Shown piece after piece: positions 51,178 to 62,757 of a DNA stretch of 64,000 bases (the stretch's first letter is position 1; the number at the start of each line of letters is the position of its first letter). A program made the position numbers and the translations under genes. The notes under the pieces are model-generated. The model was not told where the DNA came from, did no database searches, and saw nothing but the letters and a program-made list of their open reading frames with translations. Source of the stretch: an uncultured Gilliamella sp. (GTDB lineage Bacteria > Pseudomonadota > Gammaproteobacteria > Enterobacterales > Orbaceae); NCBI GenBank assembly GCA_946480175.1, contig CAMLIK010000002.1, forward strand, positions 24,304 to 88,303. The letters run 5' to 3'.

Positions 51178-51498
51178 ATGTTCTGTTTTAATTCAGATAT
51201 TGAATTAATTGATTTAGGGAATGGAGTTAAACGTAAAGTTTTAGCTCATGATGGTAATATGATGGCGGTTGAAGTTCATTTTGAAACTGGTGCTATTGGT
51301 ACAAAGCATCATCATCCACATGAACAACTTACTTATGTTTTATCTGGTGAATTTGAATTTACTATCGGTGACGAGACTAAAATTGTTCGCGCTGGTGATA
51401 CATTATATAAAAAACCTAATATTGAACATGGTTGTGTTTGTAAACAAGCTGGCGTTTTGCTTGATATGTTTACTCCGCAACGATTAGATTTTTTATAA
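51178..51498 (+). CDS. kdgF: Cupin pectin-degradation protein KdgF
   Basis: Small cupin: HHHPHEQLTYVLSGEFEFTIGDETKIVRAGDTLYKKPNIEHGC. Confidence 0.85.
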   Translation: MFCFNSDIELIDLGNGVKRKVLAHDGNMMAVEVHFETGAIGTKHHHPHEQLTYVLSGEFEFTIGDETKIVRAGDTLYKKPNIEHGCVCKQAGVLLDMFTPQRLDFL

Positions 51499-51609
51499 AA
51501 TAGCTAGTTCATTATTAATTATGATATACTTTCGATAGTTTTTATTTGTTCTAAGTGATCATTTAATAATAGAATAATGACTATTTTTTAGTAAGGAGAT
51601 GCGCTAATC

Positions 51610-52404
51610 ATGAATGATAGCTCACCAGAATCTGTCGCTTCGGTTTTAAAGGTTTTCGGAATTTTAGAAGCTTTATCTGAATCTAAAGACATTGCTATAT
51701 CAGAATTATCCCAAAAAGTAATGATGCCCAAAAGCACTGCCTATCGTTTTTTACAAACCATGAAATCATTAGGTTATGTCAATCAAGAAGAAGATTCAGA
51801 TAAATATTCTCTTAATTTAAAATTGCTTGATTTGGGCAACCGTGTGCTTTATCACCAAAATTTCTTAGCTATTGCTGATTTAGAAATGAGAAAGCTAAGA
51901 GATAAAACGAAAGAAACGATCCATTTAGCCGTTCGTGAAGGTGACCAAATTATCTATATTAATAAAGTGGCATCGGAACAGTATAGTCTTTGCTTAACCT
52001 CTAAAATCGGTAATCAAGCGACGGTACACGCGAGTGGATTAGGTAAGGTTTTATTGGCTTGGTTAGATGATGAAAGTCAAAAAAGCTTAGTAAACGGCAT
52101 TAATTTTGTTCGATACACACCTAAAACCATTACCAGTAAAGAAGCTTTTTTTGCTGAACTTGATGAAGTTAAACGTTTAGGTTATGGCAAAGATGATGAA
52201 GAATCAGAACTTGGTTTGCGTTGTTTTGCGGTACCAATTTATAATCGTTTAGGTAACATTATTGCAGCCTTAAGCTTATCAACCTCTATCTTTAGATGTA
52301 GTACAGCGGAAGATGAAGCTAAACTTGTGAGTGAAATTAGCCAAGCAGCCGCCAAAATATCTGAATTAATTGGTTATAATAATCATTCAAAATCATCAGA
52401 TTAA
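51610..52404 (+). CDS. kdgR: IclR-family regulator, KdgR-like
   Basis: HTH SVLKVFGILEALSESKDIAISELSQKVMMPKSTAYRFLQTMKSLGYV; located at the end of the pectin island. Confidence 0.83.
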   Translation: MNDSSPESVASVLKVFGILEALSESKDIAISELSQKVMMPKSTAYRFLQTMKSLGYVNQEEDSDKYSLNLKLLDLGNRVLYHQNFLAIADLEMRKLRDKTKETIHLAVREGDQIIYINKVASEQYSLCLTSKIGNQATVHASGLGKVLLAWLDDESQKSLVNGINFVRYTPKTITSKEAFFAELDEVKRLGYGKDDEESELGLRCFAVPIYNRLGNIIAALSLSTSIFRCSTAEDEAKLVSEISQAAAKISELIGYNNHSKSSD

Positions 52405-52410
52405 AGGTTA

Positions 52411-53517
52411 TTATTGATAAATAACCCCTAAGCTTACTGCTTGGTTTGCTCCAGTTACTTCTGGAATGTTGGATGGAATATTATTCATTCTACAATAAGC
52501 AAGCCAAGCAAAAGCAATCGCTTCCATATCATCACTGTTCACCCCTTTAACATCAGTCGTTAAAACTTGCCATTTGGGTAATAATACTGATAAGCGTTCC
52601 ATAATGAGTGGGTTTTTTGCGCCACCTCCACAGACTAACAATTGACATGGTAAATGCATTTTTATTGATAATTTATTAATCTCATGGGCAATTGTGGTAG
52701 CAGTAAATTCAACCAATGTTGCTTGAATATCTTCGGCACTTAAAGCAAAGTCAGTTAATTTTTGAGTTAACCAAGTTAAATTAAATAGTTCCCTACCGGT
52801 GCTTTTGGGCGCTGGTAGCTGGAAATAATCTTCATTACATAACGTACTTAATAAGGTTTGATTTACATTTCCTGACTTGGCCCATAAACCATCTTTATCG
52901 TAATTTTTTGCTAGATTTTTATTTATCCAACCATCAAGTAAAACATTACCAGGCCCTGTGTCATAACCAATCACCGGTTGATCAGGAATTAACACTGAAA
53001 TATTACTGATTCCGCCAATATTTAAAACAACACAGTTAATTGCTGGATTTAAAAATATTGCTTTATGAAAAGCGGGTACTAATGGTGCACCTTGACCTCC
53101 ATAAGCCATATCTTTACGACGAAAGTCGGCAATGGTTGTAATGCCTGTTTGAGCTGCAATAATATTGGCATCGCCAATTTGCATAGTAAAAGGATTATCA
53201 CCATTGGGTGAATGATAAATGGTTTGCCCATGGCAACCAATAGCGTTAATTTGTTTTTTATCAATATGATTTTGCTTTATAAACTGATTGATGCTTTTTG
53301 CATAAAGCATACCAAGTTGATGATCAAGCTCACCCAAATCTTGTAATGTAGTTTGTTTACTATTACAAAGCATTAATAATTGGGTTTTAATTTCGGTTGG
53401 CATTGGATAACAATCACTAGCAATTGAGGTAATGATTCCATCAGTGATATCAACTAATGCAATATCAACACCATCCATACTGGTACCTGACATTACGCCT
53501 ATATATAAATTTTGCAT
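52411..53517 (-). CDS. anmK: Anhydro-N-acetylmuramic acid kinase AnmK
   Basis: MQNLYIGVMSGTSMDGVDIALVD; ATP-binding and IGGISNIS motifs; start moved from 53598. Confidence 0.95.
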   Translation of the reverse strand: MQNLYIGVMSGTSMDGVDIALVDITDGIITSIASDCYPMPTEIKTQLLMLCNSKQTTLQDLGELDHQLGMLYAKSINQFIKQNHIDKKQINAIGCHGQTIYHSPNGDNPFTMQIGDANIIAAQTGITTIADFRRKDMAYGGQGAPLVPAFHKAIFLNPAINCVVLNIGGISNISVLIPDQPVIGYDTGPGNVLLDGWINKNLAKNYDKDGLWAKSGNVNQTLLSTLCNEDYFQLPAPKSTGRELFNLTWLTQKLTDFALSAEDIQATLVEFTATTIAHEINKLSIKMHLPCQLLVCGGGAKNPLIMERLSVLLPKWQVLTTDVKGVNSDDMEAIAFAWLAYCRMNNIPSNIPEVTGANQAVSLGVIYQ

Positions 53518-53521
53518 AATA

Positions 53522-54088
53522 TTATCCTTGCCGAATGATTGTACCAGTTTGGACATCGCGAATGATTGATGGTTGTAAGCGCTTTCCAGTTTTACCATCT
53601 AAAATTGGAAAACTCTTACCAAATTGGTTAGCTACTTCGATTGCTGTTTTACAAGATGGATGACCAGAAAGGTTTGCACTGGTCGAAACTAATGGTTTAC
53701 CAAATAAGTCACAAAGTTGACATACTAAGGGATGATCGGTAACTCTAACGGCAATCGAATGATGTTTTCCGCTCAAAAAATATGGGGTGTTAACATTTTT
53801 GGGAAAAACCCATGTGTTGGGTCCTGGCCAACTGTTAAAAGCCATTTGTATTTGTTCTTTCGTAATTACCGATCGATCAATATAAGGGATTAATTGTTGA
53901 TAATGACTGGCAATTAAAATTAAGCCTTTATCAACTGAACGTTGTTTTAGCTTTAATAGTTTATACACAGCTGATTCATTGTCAGGATCACAACCTAAAC
54001 CAAAAACGGCTTCAGTTGGATAAGCAACGACTTCACCTTTTTTTAATAATTGATTGATTTCTAATTGAGTTAATAAGTTTGCCATCAA
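53522..54088 (-). CDS. tsaC: Threonylcarbamoyl-AMP synthase TsaC (YrdC)
   Basis: [56 protein letters not shown]. Confidence 0.95.
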   Translation of the reverse strand: MMANLLTQLEINQLLKKGEVVAYPTEAVFGLGCDPDNESAVYKLLKLKQRSVDKGLILIASHYQQLIPYIDRSVITKEQIQMAFNSWPGPNTWVFPKNVNTPYFLSGKHHSIAVRVTDHPLVCQLCDLFGKPLVSTSANLSGHPSCKTAIEVANQFGKSFPILDGKTGKRLQPSIIRDVQTGTIIRQG

Positions 54089-54201
54089 ATTTGTCTGTTC
54101 ACCAACTATTGTTAAAAATTATATTAAACTGAGGTCGGCCTATTTGCAAATTGACGATGATGAAAATGGTAATAGGTATTGGTTTGAGATAATCCGCCAA
54201 A

Positions 54202-54483
54202 TTACTCCCAATTCATTTGAGGAAAATAGTTAACGGTTAAATCAACAACCTGTCGCATATTAATAATCTTGACTCGTGAATCGATTAGTTCGCCTAAACC
54301 ACGAGCGTTAATATCATTATCAAGCACATAACAATTTTGCGAATTTTGCAAAATCGCATTTAATATAGGGTTATTTTGGCAGGCTATAATTACGCCATTT
54401 TGCCAAAATAGCACTGCGTCTTGTGCTGAAATAAGCTTTGGATCGATTGTTGATTGATTAGCTGTTGCGATGGTATGTAACAT
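54202..54483 (-). CDS. tusB: Sulfurtransferase complex subunit TusB (DsrH family)
   Basis: MLHTIATANQ...AQDAVLFWQNGVIIACQ...CYVLDNDINARGLGELI. Confidence 0.82.
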   Translation of the reverse strand: MLHTIATANQSTIDPKLISAQDAVLFWQNGVIIACQNNPILNAILQNSQNCYVLDNDINARGLGELIDSRVKIINMRQVVDLTVNYFPQMNWE

Positions 54484-54608
54484 TTTTCCCTTTTTACCCT
54501 TAAATTAACCCTCAAAAACACCGTTCCTCAACTTTTTTTGACAAAAATTCAAGTTAATCTTAGTTGGTACATCTTTAATGGTTATTAGTATATAATAAGG
54601 ACTATTTA

Positions 54609-55100
54609 TTGAGCAAAGAATTCATTATGAAACCAATTATTTTAGCCAATGAACAAGAGACAATTTTGTTTGGTAAACAATTGGCAACACAGTGTTTAAA
54701 TTATTTGTCAAATCATGATAATGCAATAGTCATTTATTTGATAGGTGATCTTGGTGCGGGTAAAACCACGTTTAGTCGTGGTTTTTTGCAACAATTAGGC
54801 CATGTTGGCAATGTTAAAAGTCCAACTTATACTTTAGTTGAACCTTATCAATTTGATACATTTTCCGTTTATCATTTTGATTTATATCGCCTTGGTTATC
54901 CAGAAGAGTTAGAATTTATGGGAATTCGTGAATATTTTTCTTCGAAATCAATTTGTTTGATTGAGTGGCCTATGCAGGCTAAAGGTATTTTGCCCACTGC
55001 CGATATTGAAATTCATTTGGCTTATTTAGCGCTTGAACGTACTGTTTGTGTGCAAGTAAATAGTGAAAAAGGGCAAGCTATTATTAACCAATTACAATAA
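54609..55100 (+). CDS. tsaE: tRNA threonylcarbamoyladenosine biosynthesis ATPase TsaE
   Basis: [44 protein letters not shown]. Confidence 0.95.
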   Translation: MSKEFIMKPIILANEQETILFGKQLATQCLNYLSNHDNAIVIYLIGDLGAGKTTFSRGFLQQLGHVGNVKSPTYTLVEPYQFDTFSVYHFDLYRLGYPEELEFMGIREYFSSKSICLIEWPMQAKGILPTADIEIHLAYLALERTVCVQVNSEKGQAIINQLQ

Positions 55101-55118
55101 AAAATTAGCAGAAAAACT

Positions 55119-55886
55119 ATGAAGAAAATACTTACTTTTTTTATATTATTAATGCTATGTAACTCAGTTTATGCATCGAAAGTTGTCATTGCCGTTGATG
55201 CCGGCCATGGCGGTAAGGATTCGGGTGCAGTTGGTAAAACTAAGTTATATGAAAAGAATGTCACTATTTCAATAGCGAAAAAGTTAACTAATTTATTAAA
55301 TAAAGATCCTAATTTTAAGGGAGTATTAACTCGTAGTACGGACAATTTTATTTCTGTTCATCAGCGCTCAGATATTGCTCGTAAAAATAAAGCAAACTTA
55401 CTAATTTCTATCCATGCTGATGCCGCACCTAATCGTAGTGCGTCCGGCGCATCAGTTTGGGTATTATCAACTAAGCGAGCCGATACAGAATTGGGTCGCT
55501 GGTTGGAACAAGATGAAAAGCAATCGCAATTATTAGGTGGTGCGGGTGATGCATTAAGTGATGATCATGATCAGAATTTGAGTCAGGCGGTTTTAGATTT
55601 ACAATTTTCTTATTCTCAGCGAGTTGGTTATGAATTAGCAACTCAGGTATTAAAAGAGATGAAAGGAGTTATTAAATTGCATAAGAATAGACCTGAACAT
55701 GCAAGTTTGGGTGTATTGCGCTCACCTGATATTCCTTCGATATTAATCGAAGTTGGATTTATTACTAATGAAACTGAAGAAAGTTTGTTAGCAAGTAATG
55801 CCCATCAAGATAAAATTGCTAAATTGATTTATCAAGGTATAAAAAATTATGTCAGACAGAATCCTAAATTTGGGGAGCATCATTAA
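55119..55886 (+). CDS. amiB: N-acetylmuramoyl-L-alanine amidase, AmiB locus (catalytic domain only)
   Basis: Signal peptide then [41 protein letters not shown]; between tsaE and mutL. Confidence 0.9.
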   Translation: MKKILTFFILLMLCNSVYASKVVIAVDAGHGGKDSGAVGKTKLYEKNVTISIAKKLTNLLNKDPNFKGVLTRSTDNFISVHQRSDIARKNKANLLISIHADAAPNRSASGASVWVLSTKRADTELGRWLEQDEKQSQLLGGAGDALSDDHDQNLSQAVLDLQFSYSQRVGYELATQVLKEMKGVIKLHKNRPEHASLGVLRSPDIPSILIEVGFITNETEESLLASNAHQDKIAKLIYQGIKNYVRQNPKFGEHH

Positions 55887-57745
55887 TGGCAATTCATATT
55901 CTATCACCTCAATTAGCTAACCAAATCGCTGCTGGCGAAGTGGTAGAACGGCCGGTTTCGGTGATCAAAGAGTTAGTTGAAAACAGTCTTGATGCTGGTA
56001 GTTCTCAAATTGATATTGATGTTGAACAAGGTGGTAGTAAATTAATCCGTATTCGCGATAATGGTAGTGGTATTGCTAAAGCTGAATTAGCATTAGCTTT
56101 AGCTCGCCATGCAACGAGCAAAATTAATACATTGGATGATTTAGATAGCATAATGAGCTTAGGTTTCCGTGGTGAAGCGCTAGCAAGTATTAGCTCTGTT
56201 GCTCGGTTAACGCTAACTTCTCGTACTGCCGATCAATCTGAAGCATGGCAAGTTTATGCTGAAGGTCGAGATATGAAACCAACGATTAAGCCAGCCGCGC
56301 ACCCAGTTGGAACGACCGTTGAAGTTCTTGATCTATTTTATAACACACCAGCTAGACGTCGCTTCCTCAAGACCGATAAAACAGAGTTTATGCATATTGA
56401 GGAGTTTGTTCGGCGTATTGCCCTTGCTCGCCCTGACGTCACTTTTAATTTGCAGCATAATGGCAAACTCGTCAAACAGTATCGCCAATCCCCACTTGAA
56501 AAACGGGTTGAATTAGTTTGTGGTCGTGCATTTGTTCAAAAAGCGATAAAATTAGATTGGCAGCATAATGATTTGCTAATCAAAGGGTGGGTTAGTAGTA
56601 GTGAAGTGAGTGAACTACAATATTTTTATGTTAATGGTCGAGTGATAAAAGATAAATTAATTAATCATGCTTTACGTCAAGCTTATAGCAGCCGAACCAA
56701 TGAACAACAGAGTTATGTGGTTTTTTTGCAGATTGATCCTAAACAAGTTGATGTAAATGTTCATCCTGCTAAGCATGAAGTGCGTTTTCATGAAGCAAGA
56801 TTAGTTCATGACTTTGTATATCAAGCCATTGTAATGGCTCTTGAATCTAGCCAACAACTTGCGGATGAAGAAAAAACGGTAATGATTCCTAATCGACAAG
56901 CTGCTGGTGAGAATATTTTTAATCAAAAAAAACACGCTGAGCATAAAATTTATTCACCAACTAGCGAATTACCTAAAAAACCAATTAACCATGTTAAAGA
57001 AAATGCACTTTATGGCAAGTTGGTTGATACAAAGCTAAGAGATTCAATCGAAAAAACGTTTTTAAAATCACTTGAATTAGCTGATGATGATAGTTTGATA
57101 ACTGCGCCACAACAGGCGGTTATTGAGGGGTTGTTTCCTAAACGAAGTGTACCATTGCAAACACTGCATCAGCAAGTTGATAGTTCGTCATTAGTACAAT
57201 TTGGTCGAGTATTAACGGTTATTCAACCTGATATAGCTTTACTTGAGAAGACTGAAAATAATCAACAACAGTTTATTTTGATGAAGTTGTCGGTTGCTCA
57301 ACAAAAAGTGAATGCCATTAAATTATTATCTCATGAGTCTGAAAAATTACTTATTCCTTTAACAATTTTAGTTAACAAGAAAGAACAAAAAGCATTAAAT
57401 GATTATCAAGAGCAATTGAAGTTTTTAGGTTTTGATTTTTATATTGATAAAGCCAAACTACATTTGCATAATGTACCGAAAATGTTACGAACCACAAATT
57501 GGCAAAAATTATTACCCATGTTAATTGCGTTGCTTTTATCATCAGGCAAAGATGTACTTGACCCGACACAAATCGCAACCTGGTTAGTTGAAAATGGTGA
57601 CGATAATTATGCTGAAAATTGGAGTATAGCCAAAACTATCGAGTTATTAGCGCAATTGGATCAGATAGATAATAATTTATTACAGCAAGATATTTTTTTA
57701 TATCCGATTGATCTTAAATCGTTTTCACAATCAATTTTATCATGA
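55886..57745 (+). CDS. mutL: DNA mismatch repair protein MutL
   Basis: [42 protein letters not shown]. Confidence 0.97.
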   Translation: MAIHILSPQLANQIAAGEVVERPVSVIKELVENSLDAGSSQIDIDVEQGGSKLIRIRDNGSGIAKAELALALARHATSKINTLDDLDSIMSLGFRGEALASISSVARLTLTSRTADQSEAWQVYAEGRDMKPTIKPAAHPVGTTVEVLDLFYNTPARRRFLKTDKTEFMHIEEFVRRIALARPDVTFNLQHNGKLVKQYRQSPLEKRVELVCGRAFVQKAIKLDWQHNDLLIKGWVSSSEVSELQYFYVNGRVIKDKLINHALRQAYSSRTNEQQSYVVFLQIDPKQVDVNVHPAKHEVRFHEARLVHDFVYQAIVMALESSQQLADEEKTVMIPNRQAAGENIFNQKKHAEHKIYSPTSELPKKPINHVKENALYGKLVDTKLRDSIEKTFLKSLELADDDSLITAPQQAVIEGLFPKRSVPLQTLHQQVDSSSLVQFGRVLTVIQPDIALLEKTENNQQQFILMKLSVAQQKVNAIKLLSHESEKLLIPLTILVNKKEQKALNDYQEQLKFLGFDFYIDKAKLHLHNVPKMLRTTNWQKLLPMLIALLLSSGKDVLDPTQIATWLVENGDDNYAENWSIAKTIELLAQLDQIDNNLLQQDIFLYPIDLKSFSQSILS

Positions 57746-58653
57746 ATAAACCAAAAGTTATTTCGTTAATGGGGCCAACGGCATCGGGTAAAACCGCTTT
57801 TGCGATGGCCCTTTATGACAAATATCCAATTGATATTATCAGTGTTGATTCAGCACTTATTTATCGAGGTATGGATATTGGCAGTGCTAAGCCAACGAAA
57901 GAAGAACAACTGAAATACCCACATAAACTTATTGATATTTGTGATCCAGCGGAAAGTTATTCTGCTGCCAATTTTCGGCATGATGCCATTGTTGAAATAG
58001 AAAAATCATTAAGTAATGGTCGAACACCATTATTAGTTGGCGGAACAATGTTATATTTTAAAGCATTAATTGAGGGACTTTCGCCTTTGCCTGCTGCCAA
58101 TAGTGATATTCGCCAACAAATCGAGGAAAAAGCCAATAAATTAGGTTGGCCAGCAATTCATGAAGAGTTAAAAAAGGTTGATCCAGTGTCAGCTGAGCGA
58201 ATCCACCCTAATGATCCACAACGTCTTAATCGAGCATTAGAGGTTTATCTTATTTCTGGTAAAAGTTTAACCGAATTAACACAAGAAAGTGGTGAAGCAT
58301 TACCTTATGATATTATGCAATTAGCCATCATGCCGGAAGATCGAGCCGAATTACATCACCGCATTGAGCAACGTTTTTTACAAATGTTAGATCAAGGTTT
58401 TGAAGATGAAGTAAAAAAACTTATGCAGCGCGCCGATCTTCATTTGAATCTACCTTCAATGCGTTGTGTCGGGTATCGACAAATGTGGGAGTATCTAAAT
58501 GGCGATAGTAGTTATGATGAAATGGTTTTTAAAGGAATTTGTGCAACTCGCCAATTAGCAAAACGGCAAATTACTTGGCTTAGAGGTTGGAAACAATCGA
58601 TAACTTGGATAAATAATGATAATATGGAATCAGTTTTTGATCAGATTTTATAA
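57742..58653 (+). CDS. miaA: tRNA dimethylallyltransferase MiaA
   Basis: [36 protein letters not shown]. Confidence 0.97.
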   Translation: MNKPKVISLMGPTASGKTAFAMALYDKYPIDIISVDSALIYRGMDIGSAKPTKEEQLKYPHKLIDICDPAESYSAANFRHDAIVEIEKSLSNGRTPLLVGGTMLYFKALIEGLSPLPAANSDIRQQIEEKANKLGWPAIHEELKKVDPVSAERIHPNDPQRLNRALEVYLISGKSLTELTQESGEALPYDIMQLAIMPEDRAELHHRIEQRFLQMLDQGFEDEVKKLMQRADLHLNLPSMRCVGYRQMWEYLNGDSSYDEMVFKGICATRQLAKRQITWLRGWKQSITWINNDNMESVFDQIL

Positions 58654-58964
58654 GTTATAAATTGTAGTAATAGCTTTTGATATTTTTTCTATTGGTTATA
58701 ATAATAGACTAAAGTTTTTCATTCCTAAAATAACTTTCAGCTTATTTTAATGCTTAAGGTTGCTTGTTTGTATAAATTTCGTTAAATTATTAAATTTTTA
58801 GTTATTTGTGCATAAATTGCCGTTGATTAGTTTAAGAGCTGGGTTTTTTATGTTATTTTGATAAGCACTACATAAGTATTTTATGTTGCAATCAGCTAAA
58901 TTATTATGATGATTGCAAATTTATTTTATCTTTATATTTTTATTTCATCTTAAAGGATAAACTC

Positions 58965-59210
58965 ATGTCAAAAGGGCAGTCATTACAAGATCCTTATTTA
59001 AATTTGCTTCGTCGCGAGCATATTCCAGTATCAATCTATTTAGTTAATGGTATTAAATTACAAGGGCAAATTGAGTCATTTGATCAGTTTGTTATTTTAT
59101 TAAAAAATACTGTTAGCCAAATGGTATATAAGCATGCAATCTCAACAGTGGTACCTTCAAGACCAATTTCTGGATTGGTATCTCAATCTGAAGAGGAAAG
59201 CGAAAGCTAA
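58965..59210 (+). CDS. hfq: RNA chaperone Hfq (short, 81 aa)
   Basis: [48 protein letters not shown]...[15 protein letters not shown]. Confidence 0.98.
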   Translation: MSKGQSLQDPYLNLLRREHIPVSIYLVNGIKLQGQIESFDQFVILLKNTVSQMVYKHAISTVVPSRPISGLVSQSEEESES

Positions 59211-59231
59211 TTAGATGAGTGGAGAATGTGA

Positions 59232-60533
59232 TTGTTTGAGCGATATAAAGGTGGCGAGGCTGCCTTATTAGTCCATGTATTCTTCCCTCAAGAAAGCGAT
59301 ATCGAGGATTTAAAAGAGTTTGAAGTACTTGTTTCTTCTGCTCAAATTGAAATTCTCGATGTTGTGACAACCTCAAGAAAGTCCCCGCAAGCTAAATATT
59401 TTATTGGTGAAGGAAAAGCGTTAGAAATTGCCGATAAAGTAAAAGAACTGAATGCTTCAGTTATTCTAGTCAATCATACCTTAACCCCAACTCAAGAACG
59501 AAATTTAGAACAACTATGTGAATGTCGTGTAGTGGATAGAACAGGATTGATTCTGGATATTTTTGCTCAACGTGCTCGAACCCATGAAGGTAAGTTGCAA
59601 GTTGAATTAGCGCAATTACAATATCTGTCAACACGTTTAGTTCGAGGTTGGACTCACTTAGAACGTCAAAAAGGTGGTATAGGCTTACGAGGTCCTGGGG
59701 AAACTCAGCTAGAAACCGATAGACGATTAATTCGTCATCGTATTCAGTTAATCTTATCAAGACTTACGAAAGTTGAAAAACAACGCAACCAAAATCGTCA
59801 ATCTAGACAAAAGGCAGATTTATCAACAGTATCGCTAGTTGGCTATACCAATGCGGGTAAATCGACACTATTTAATGCGCTAACTAATGCTGAAGTTTAT
59901 GCTGCAGATCAATTGTTCGCAACTCTTGATCCGACTTTAAGACGAATTAATGTTGAAGATGTTGGGGAAGTTGTTTTAGCAGATACCGTCGGATTTATTC
60001 GTCATTTACCTCATGATCTTATTGCTGCTTTTAAAGCCACTTTACTTGAAACACAAGAAGCATCGTTGCTATTACATGTCGTTGATGCTTCTGATCCTAA
60101 TTTATTAGATAATATTCAAGCTGTTGATGAAGTTTTACTGGAAATTGATGCACATAATATTCCTACTTTGTTAGTAATGAATAAAATTGATTTAATAGAA
60201 GGTAAGCAGCCAAGTATTGATCGGGATGAGAATGGAGTACCAATTCGGGTTTGGATTTCAGCTCAAGATAGTTTAGGATTAAACCTCTTATTTACCGCAT
60301 TAAAAGAGAGACTTGCAGGGCAAATTCAAGTTTGTCAATTAAACTTACCTCCCTATTTAGCTAAGCTGAGAGGCAGGTTATATAAATTAAATGCGGTGGA
60401 AAATGAAGTTATTGAAGAAGACGGAAGTTTTCTTCTAAATATAAGAATACCTCTAATTGAATGGAATCGCCTCTGTAAACAAGAGCCAGATCTGTTATAC
60501 TTAATCAATACGCGAATAACAACTAATTGTTAA
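59232..60533 (+). CDS. hflX: GTPase HflX (TTG start)
   Basis: [39 protein letters not shown]. Confidence 0.97.
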   Translation: MFERYKGGEAALLVHVFFPQESDIEDLKEFEVLVSSAQIEILDVVTTSRKSPQAKYFIGEGKALEIADKVKELNASVILVNHTLTPTQERNLEQLCECRVVDRTGLILDIFAQRARTHEGKLQVELAQLQYLSTRLVRGWTHLERQKGGIGLRGPGETQLETDRRLIRHRIQLILSRLTKVEKQRNQNRQSRQKADLSTVSLVGYTNAGKSTLFNALTNAEVYAADQLFATLDPTLRRINVEDVGEVVLADTVGFIRHLPHDLIAAFKATLLETQEASLLLHVVDASDPNLLDNIQAVDEVLLEIDAHNIPTLLVMNKIDLIEGKQPSIDRDENGVPIRVWISAQDSLGLNLLFTALKERLAGQIQVCQLNLPPYLAKLRGRLYKLNAVENEVIEEDGSFLLNIRIPLIEWNRLCKQEPDLLYLINTRITTNC

Positions 60534-60549
60534 ATGGAGCATATAAAAT

Positions 60550-61767
60550 ATGGCGTGGAATCAGCCCGGAAATAACGGACAAGATAACGACCCATGGGGA
60601 AATAACAAAAAACCTTCCAATTCTTCGTCGGGAGGGTTACTCGATCAAATCAAGGATCTCTTAAAAAAAGGGAATTCAGGAAATAATCGAGGTTCTTCAG
60701 ATATTAAACTGCCGATGAGTTTCTCAAAAATCATTATGTCTATGATTTTTGTGCTTGTCCTAATTTGGGGAGTAAGTGGTTTTTATACCATTAACCAAAA
60801 TCAACGAGGTGTAATAACTCGTTTTGGGCAAGTCCAACCAGAAATTATCCAACCAGGCTTAAATTGGAATCCATCATTTATTGATACAGTTTATAAAGTC
60901 GATACTCAAGGTACTTATAATTTTAATGTGCATGGCGATATCATTACTACTAATGATAAAGGTGAAAACTTAGTTTTTGTTGAAATGAATGTACAATATC
61001 GAATCGGCGATCCTATCAAGTATTTATTTAATGTAACTAATGTTGAGGATAGTTTACGCCAAGCCGCAGATAGTGCGCTTAGAACATCTATTGGGAGTTC
61101 TAATATTGATGCAATTATTTCAGATGGACGTTCAGTTTTAGAGAACAGTACTAAAGAAGAACTTATCAATGTTATTTCTCATTATGATATGGGCATTACT
61201 ATTGTTGATCTTAACTTCCAAGTAGCTCGTCCTCCAGTGGAAGTACAAGATGCTTACGCTGATGCTATTCGAGCTCAAAATGATAGTGAACGAGAAATAA
61301 AACAAGCTAAAGCCGATAAAGTTCAGTTAGTTCAGCAAGCCGAAGGTCGTTCTGCCACTATTTTAGCTGATGCAAATGCTTATAAAGTCAAAGTTGAATT
61401 AGAGGCTGTTGGTGATGTTGCACGATTTGAAAAATTATTACCGCAATATAAAGCCGCACCTGAAATTACTAAAGATCGTTTATATATTGAAACGATGGAA
61501 AAAGTATTAACTAAAACCCAAAAAGTTATTGTTAATGATAAGAGTGGTAATTTATTGGTATTACCGTTAGAGCAATTAATGAAAAATAAAAGCGAACAAT
61601 CACCTGAATCAGCTAACGTCTCAAATTTAGATAGTGATTATATAACTCCACCAACCACTACACCAGAGGAAGTTGGTAGTGCATCTCAAAATAATAATGA
61701 AGCACAAAACCGACCAACTGATAATAACAGTTCTATTAAACGTAGTACACGAACTATGGGGCGATAA
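60550..61767 (+). CDS. hflK: FtsH protease modulator HflK
   Basis: MAWNQPGNNGQDNDPWGNN; band 7 domain NQRGVITRFGQVQPEIIQPGLNW. Confidence 0.97.
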   Translation: MAWNQPGNNGQDNDPWGNNKKPSNSSSGGLLDQIKDLLKKGNSGNNRGSSDIKLPMSFSKIIMSMIFVLVLIWGVSGFYTINQNQRGVITRFGQVQPEIIQPGLNWNPSFIDTVYKVDTQGTYNFNVHGDIITTNDKGENLVFVEMNVQYRIGDPIKYLFNVTNVEDSLRQAADSALRTSIGSSNIDAIISDGRSVLENSTKEELINVISHYDMGITIVDLNFQVARPPVEVQDAYADAIRAQNDSEREIKQAKADKVQLVQQAEGRSATILADANAYKVKVELEAVGDVARFEKLLPQYKAAPEITKDRLYIETMEKVLTKTQKVIVNDKSGNLLVLPLEQLMKNKSEQSPESANVSNLDSDYITPPTTTPEEVGSASQNNNEAQNRPTDNNSSIKRSTRTMGR

Positions 61768-61778
61768 GGAGAAAAAAG

Positions 61779-62741
61779 ATGCGAAAATTATTGATTCCTA
61801 TAGTTTTATTTTTAATTGTTGGGCTTTATTCAAGTGTTTATGTTATTGAGGAAGGCACGCGCGGCGTTGTTTTACGTTTTAATAAGATTATTGGGTTATC
61901 AGAACCTGGTTTGCATTTTAAAATGCCACTGGTTGATAGTATTAAAACCATTGACGCTAAAATACAAACTACTAATAGTTCAAATAATAATAATGAAAAG
62001 CGTTTTTTTAATGTTCAAAAGAAAGAGTTAATTGTTGACTATTTTGTGCAATGGAAAATTGTTGATTTTAATCGCTATTATGAAACTATTGCTGGTGGTA
62101 ATGATGTCAATGACTTAATCTTGGCTCGTTTAAATGGCCGTTTGCGTTCTGAAATTGGTAAATTAAGTAACCGAGATATCATTAATGATTCTAATGCTGA
62201 TACTAAATCAAGAAATTCATTGATGACAAGTGTTAAAGATGCATTAAATGGTTCACTTCAAGATGTTGACGAAAATTTACCTATTGATAAATTAGTCACT
62301 GATGCGAAAAAAGATCCTGAAAACAGTAAAACCAGTTTAAGGGCTTTCGGGGTAGTTGTGATTGATGTTCGAATCAAACAAATTAATTTCCCTGCTGAAG
62401 TATCAGAATCAATTTATGCTAACATGCGAGCTGAACGTGGTGTTATAGCTCGTGAAAAGCGTTATGAAGGCAAAAAAACGGCCGAAGAAATAAGAGCAGA
62501 AGCTACATTTGAGAAAACTAAAATTATATCAGAAGCAGAGCGCCAAGCCCGTTCTATTCGTGGTGAAGGTGATGCAAATGCAGCTAAACTTTATGCAGAT
62601 GCTTTTGGTAAAGATATTGAGTTTTTCAGCTTTATTCGCAGCTTAAAAGCTTATGAACAAAGCTTTACAGGTAATGATGTTATGGTCATTAGTCCTGATA
62701 GTGAATTTTTTCAATACATGAAACTAAAGTCTAACAAATAA
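61779..62741 (+). CDS. hflC: FtsH protease modulator HflC
   Basis: VIEEGTRGVVLRFNKI...EPGLHFKMPLVDSIKTIDAKIQT. Confidence 0.97.
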   Translation: MRKLLIPIVLFLIVGLYSSVYVIEEGTRGVVLRFNKIIGLSEPGLHFKMPLVDSIKTIDAKIQTTNSSNNNNEKRFFNVQKKELIVDYFVQWKIVDFNRYYETIAGGNDVNDLILARLNGRLRSEIGKLSNRDIINDSNADTKSRNSLMTSVKDALNGSLQDVDENLPIDKLVTDAKKDPENSKTSLRAFGVVVIDVRIKQINFPAEVSESIYANMRAERGVIAREKRYEGKKTAEEIRAEATFEKTKIISEAERQARSIRGEGDANAAKLYADAFGKDIEFFSFIRSLKAYEQSFTGNDVMVISPDSEFFQYMKLKSNK

Positions 62742-62757
62742 TACAATGAGTAAATAA

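Noticed and set aside
53518-53598. N-terminal extension of anmK ORF
   Set aside because: Overlaps tsaC; AnmK homology starts at MQNLYIGVMSGTSMDG.
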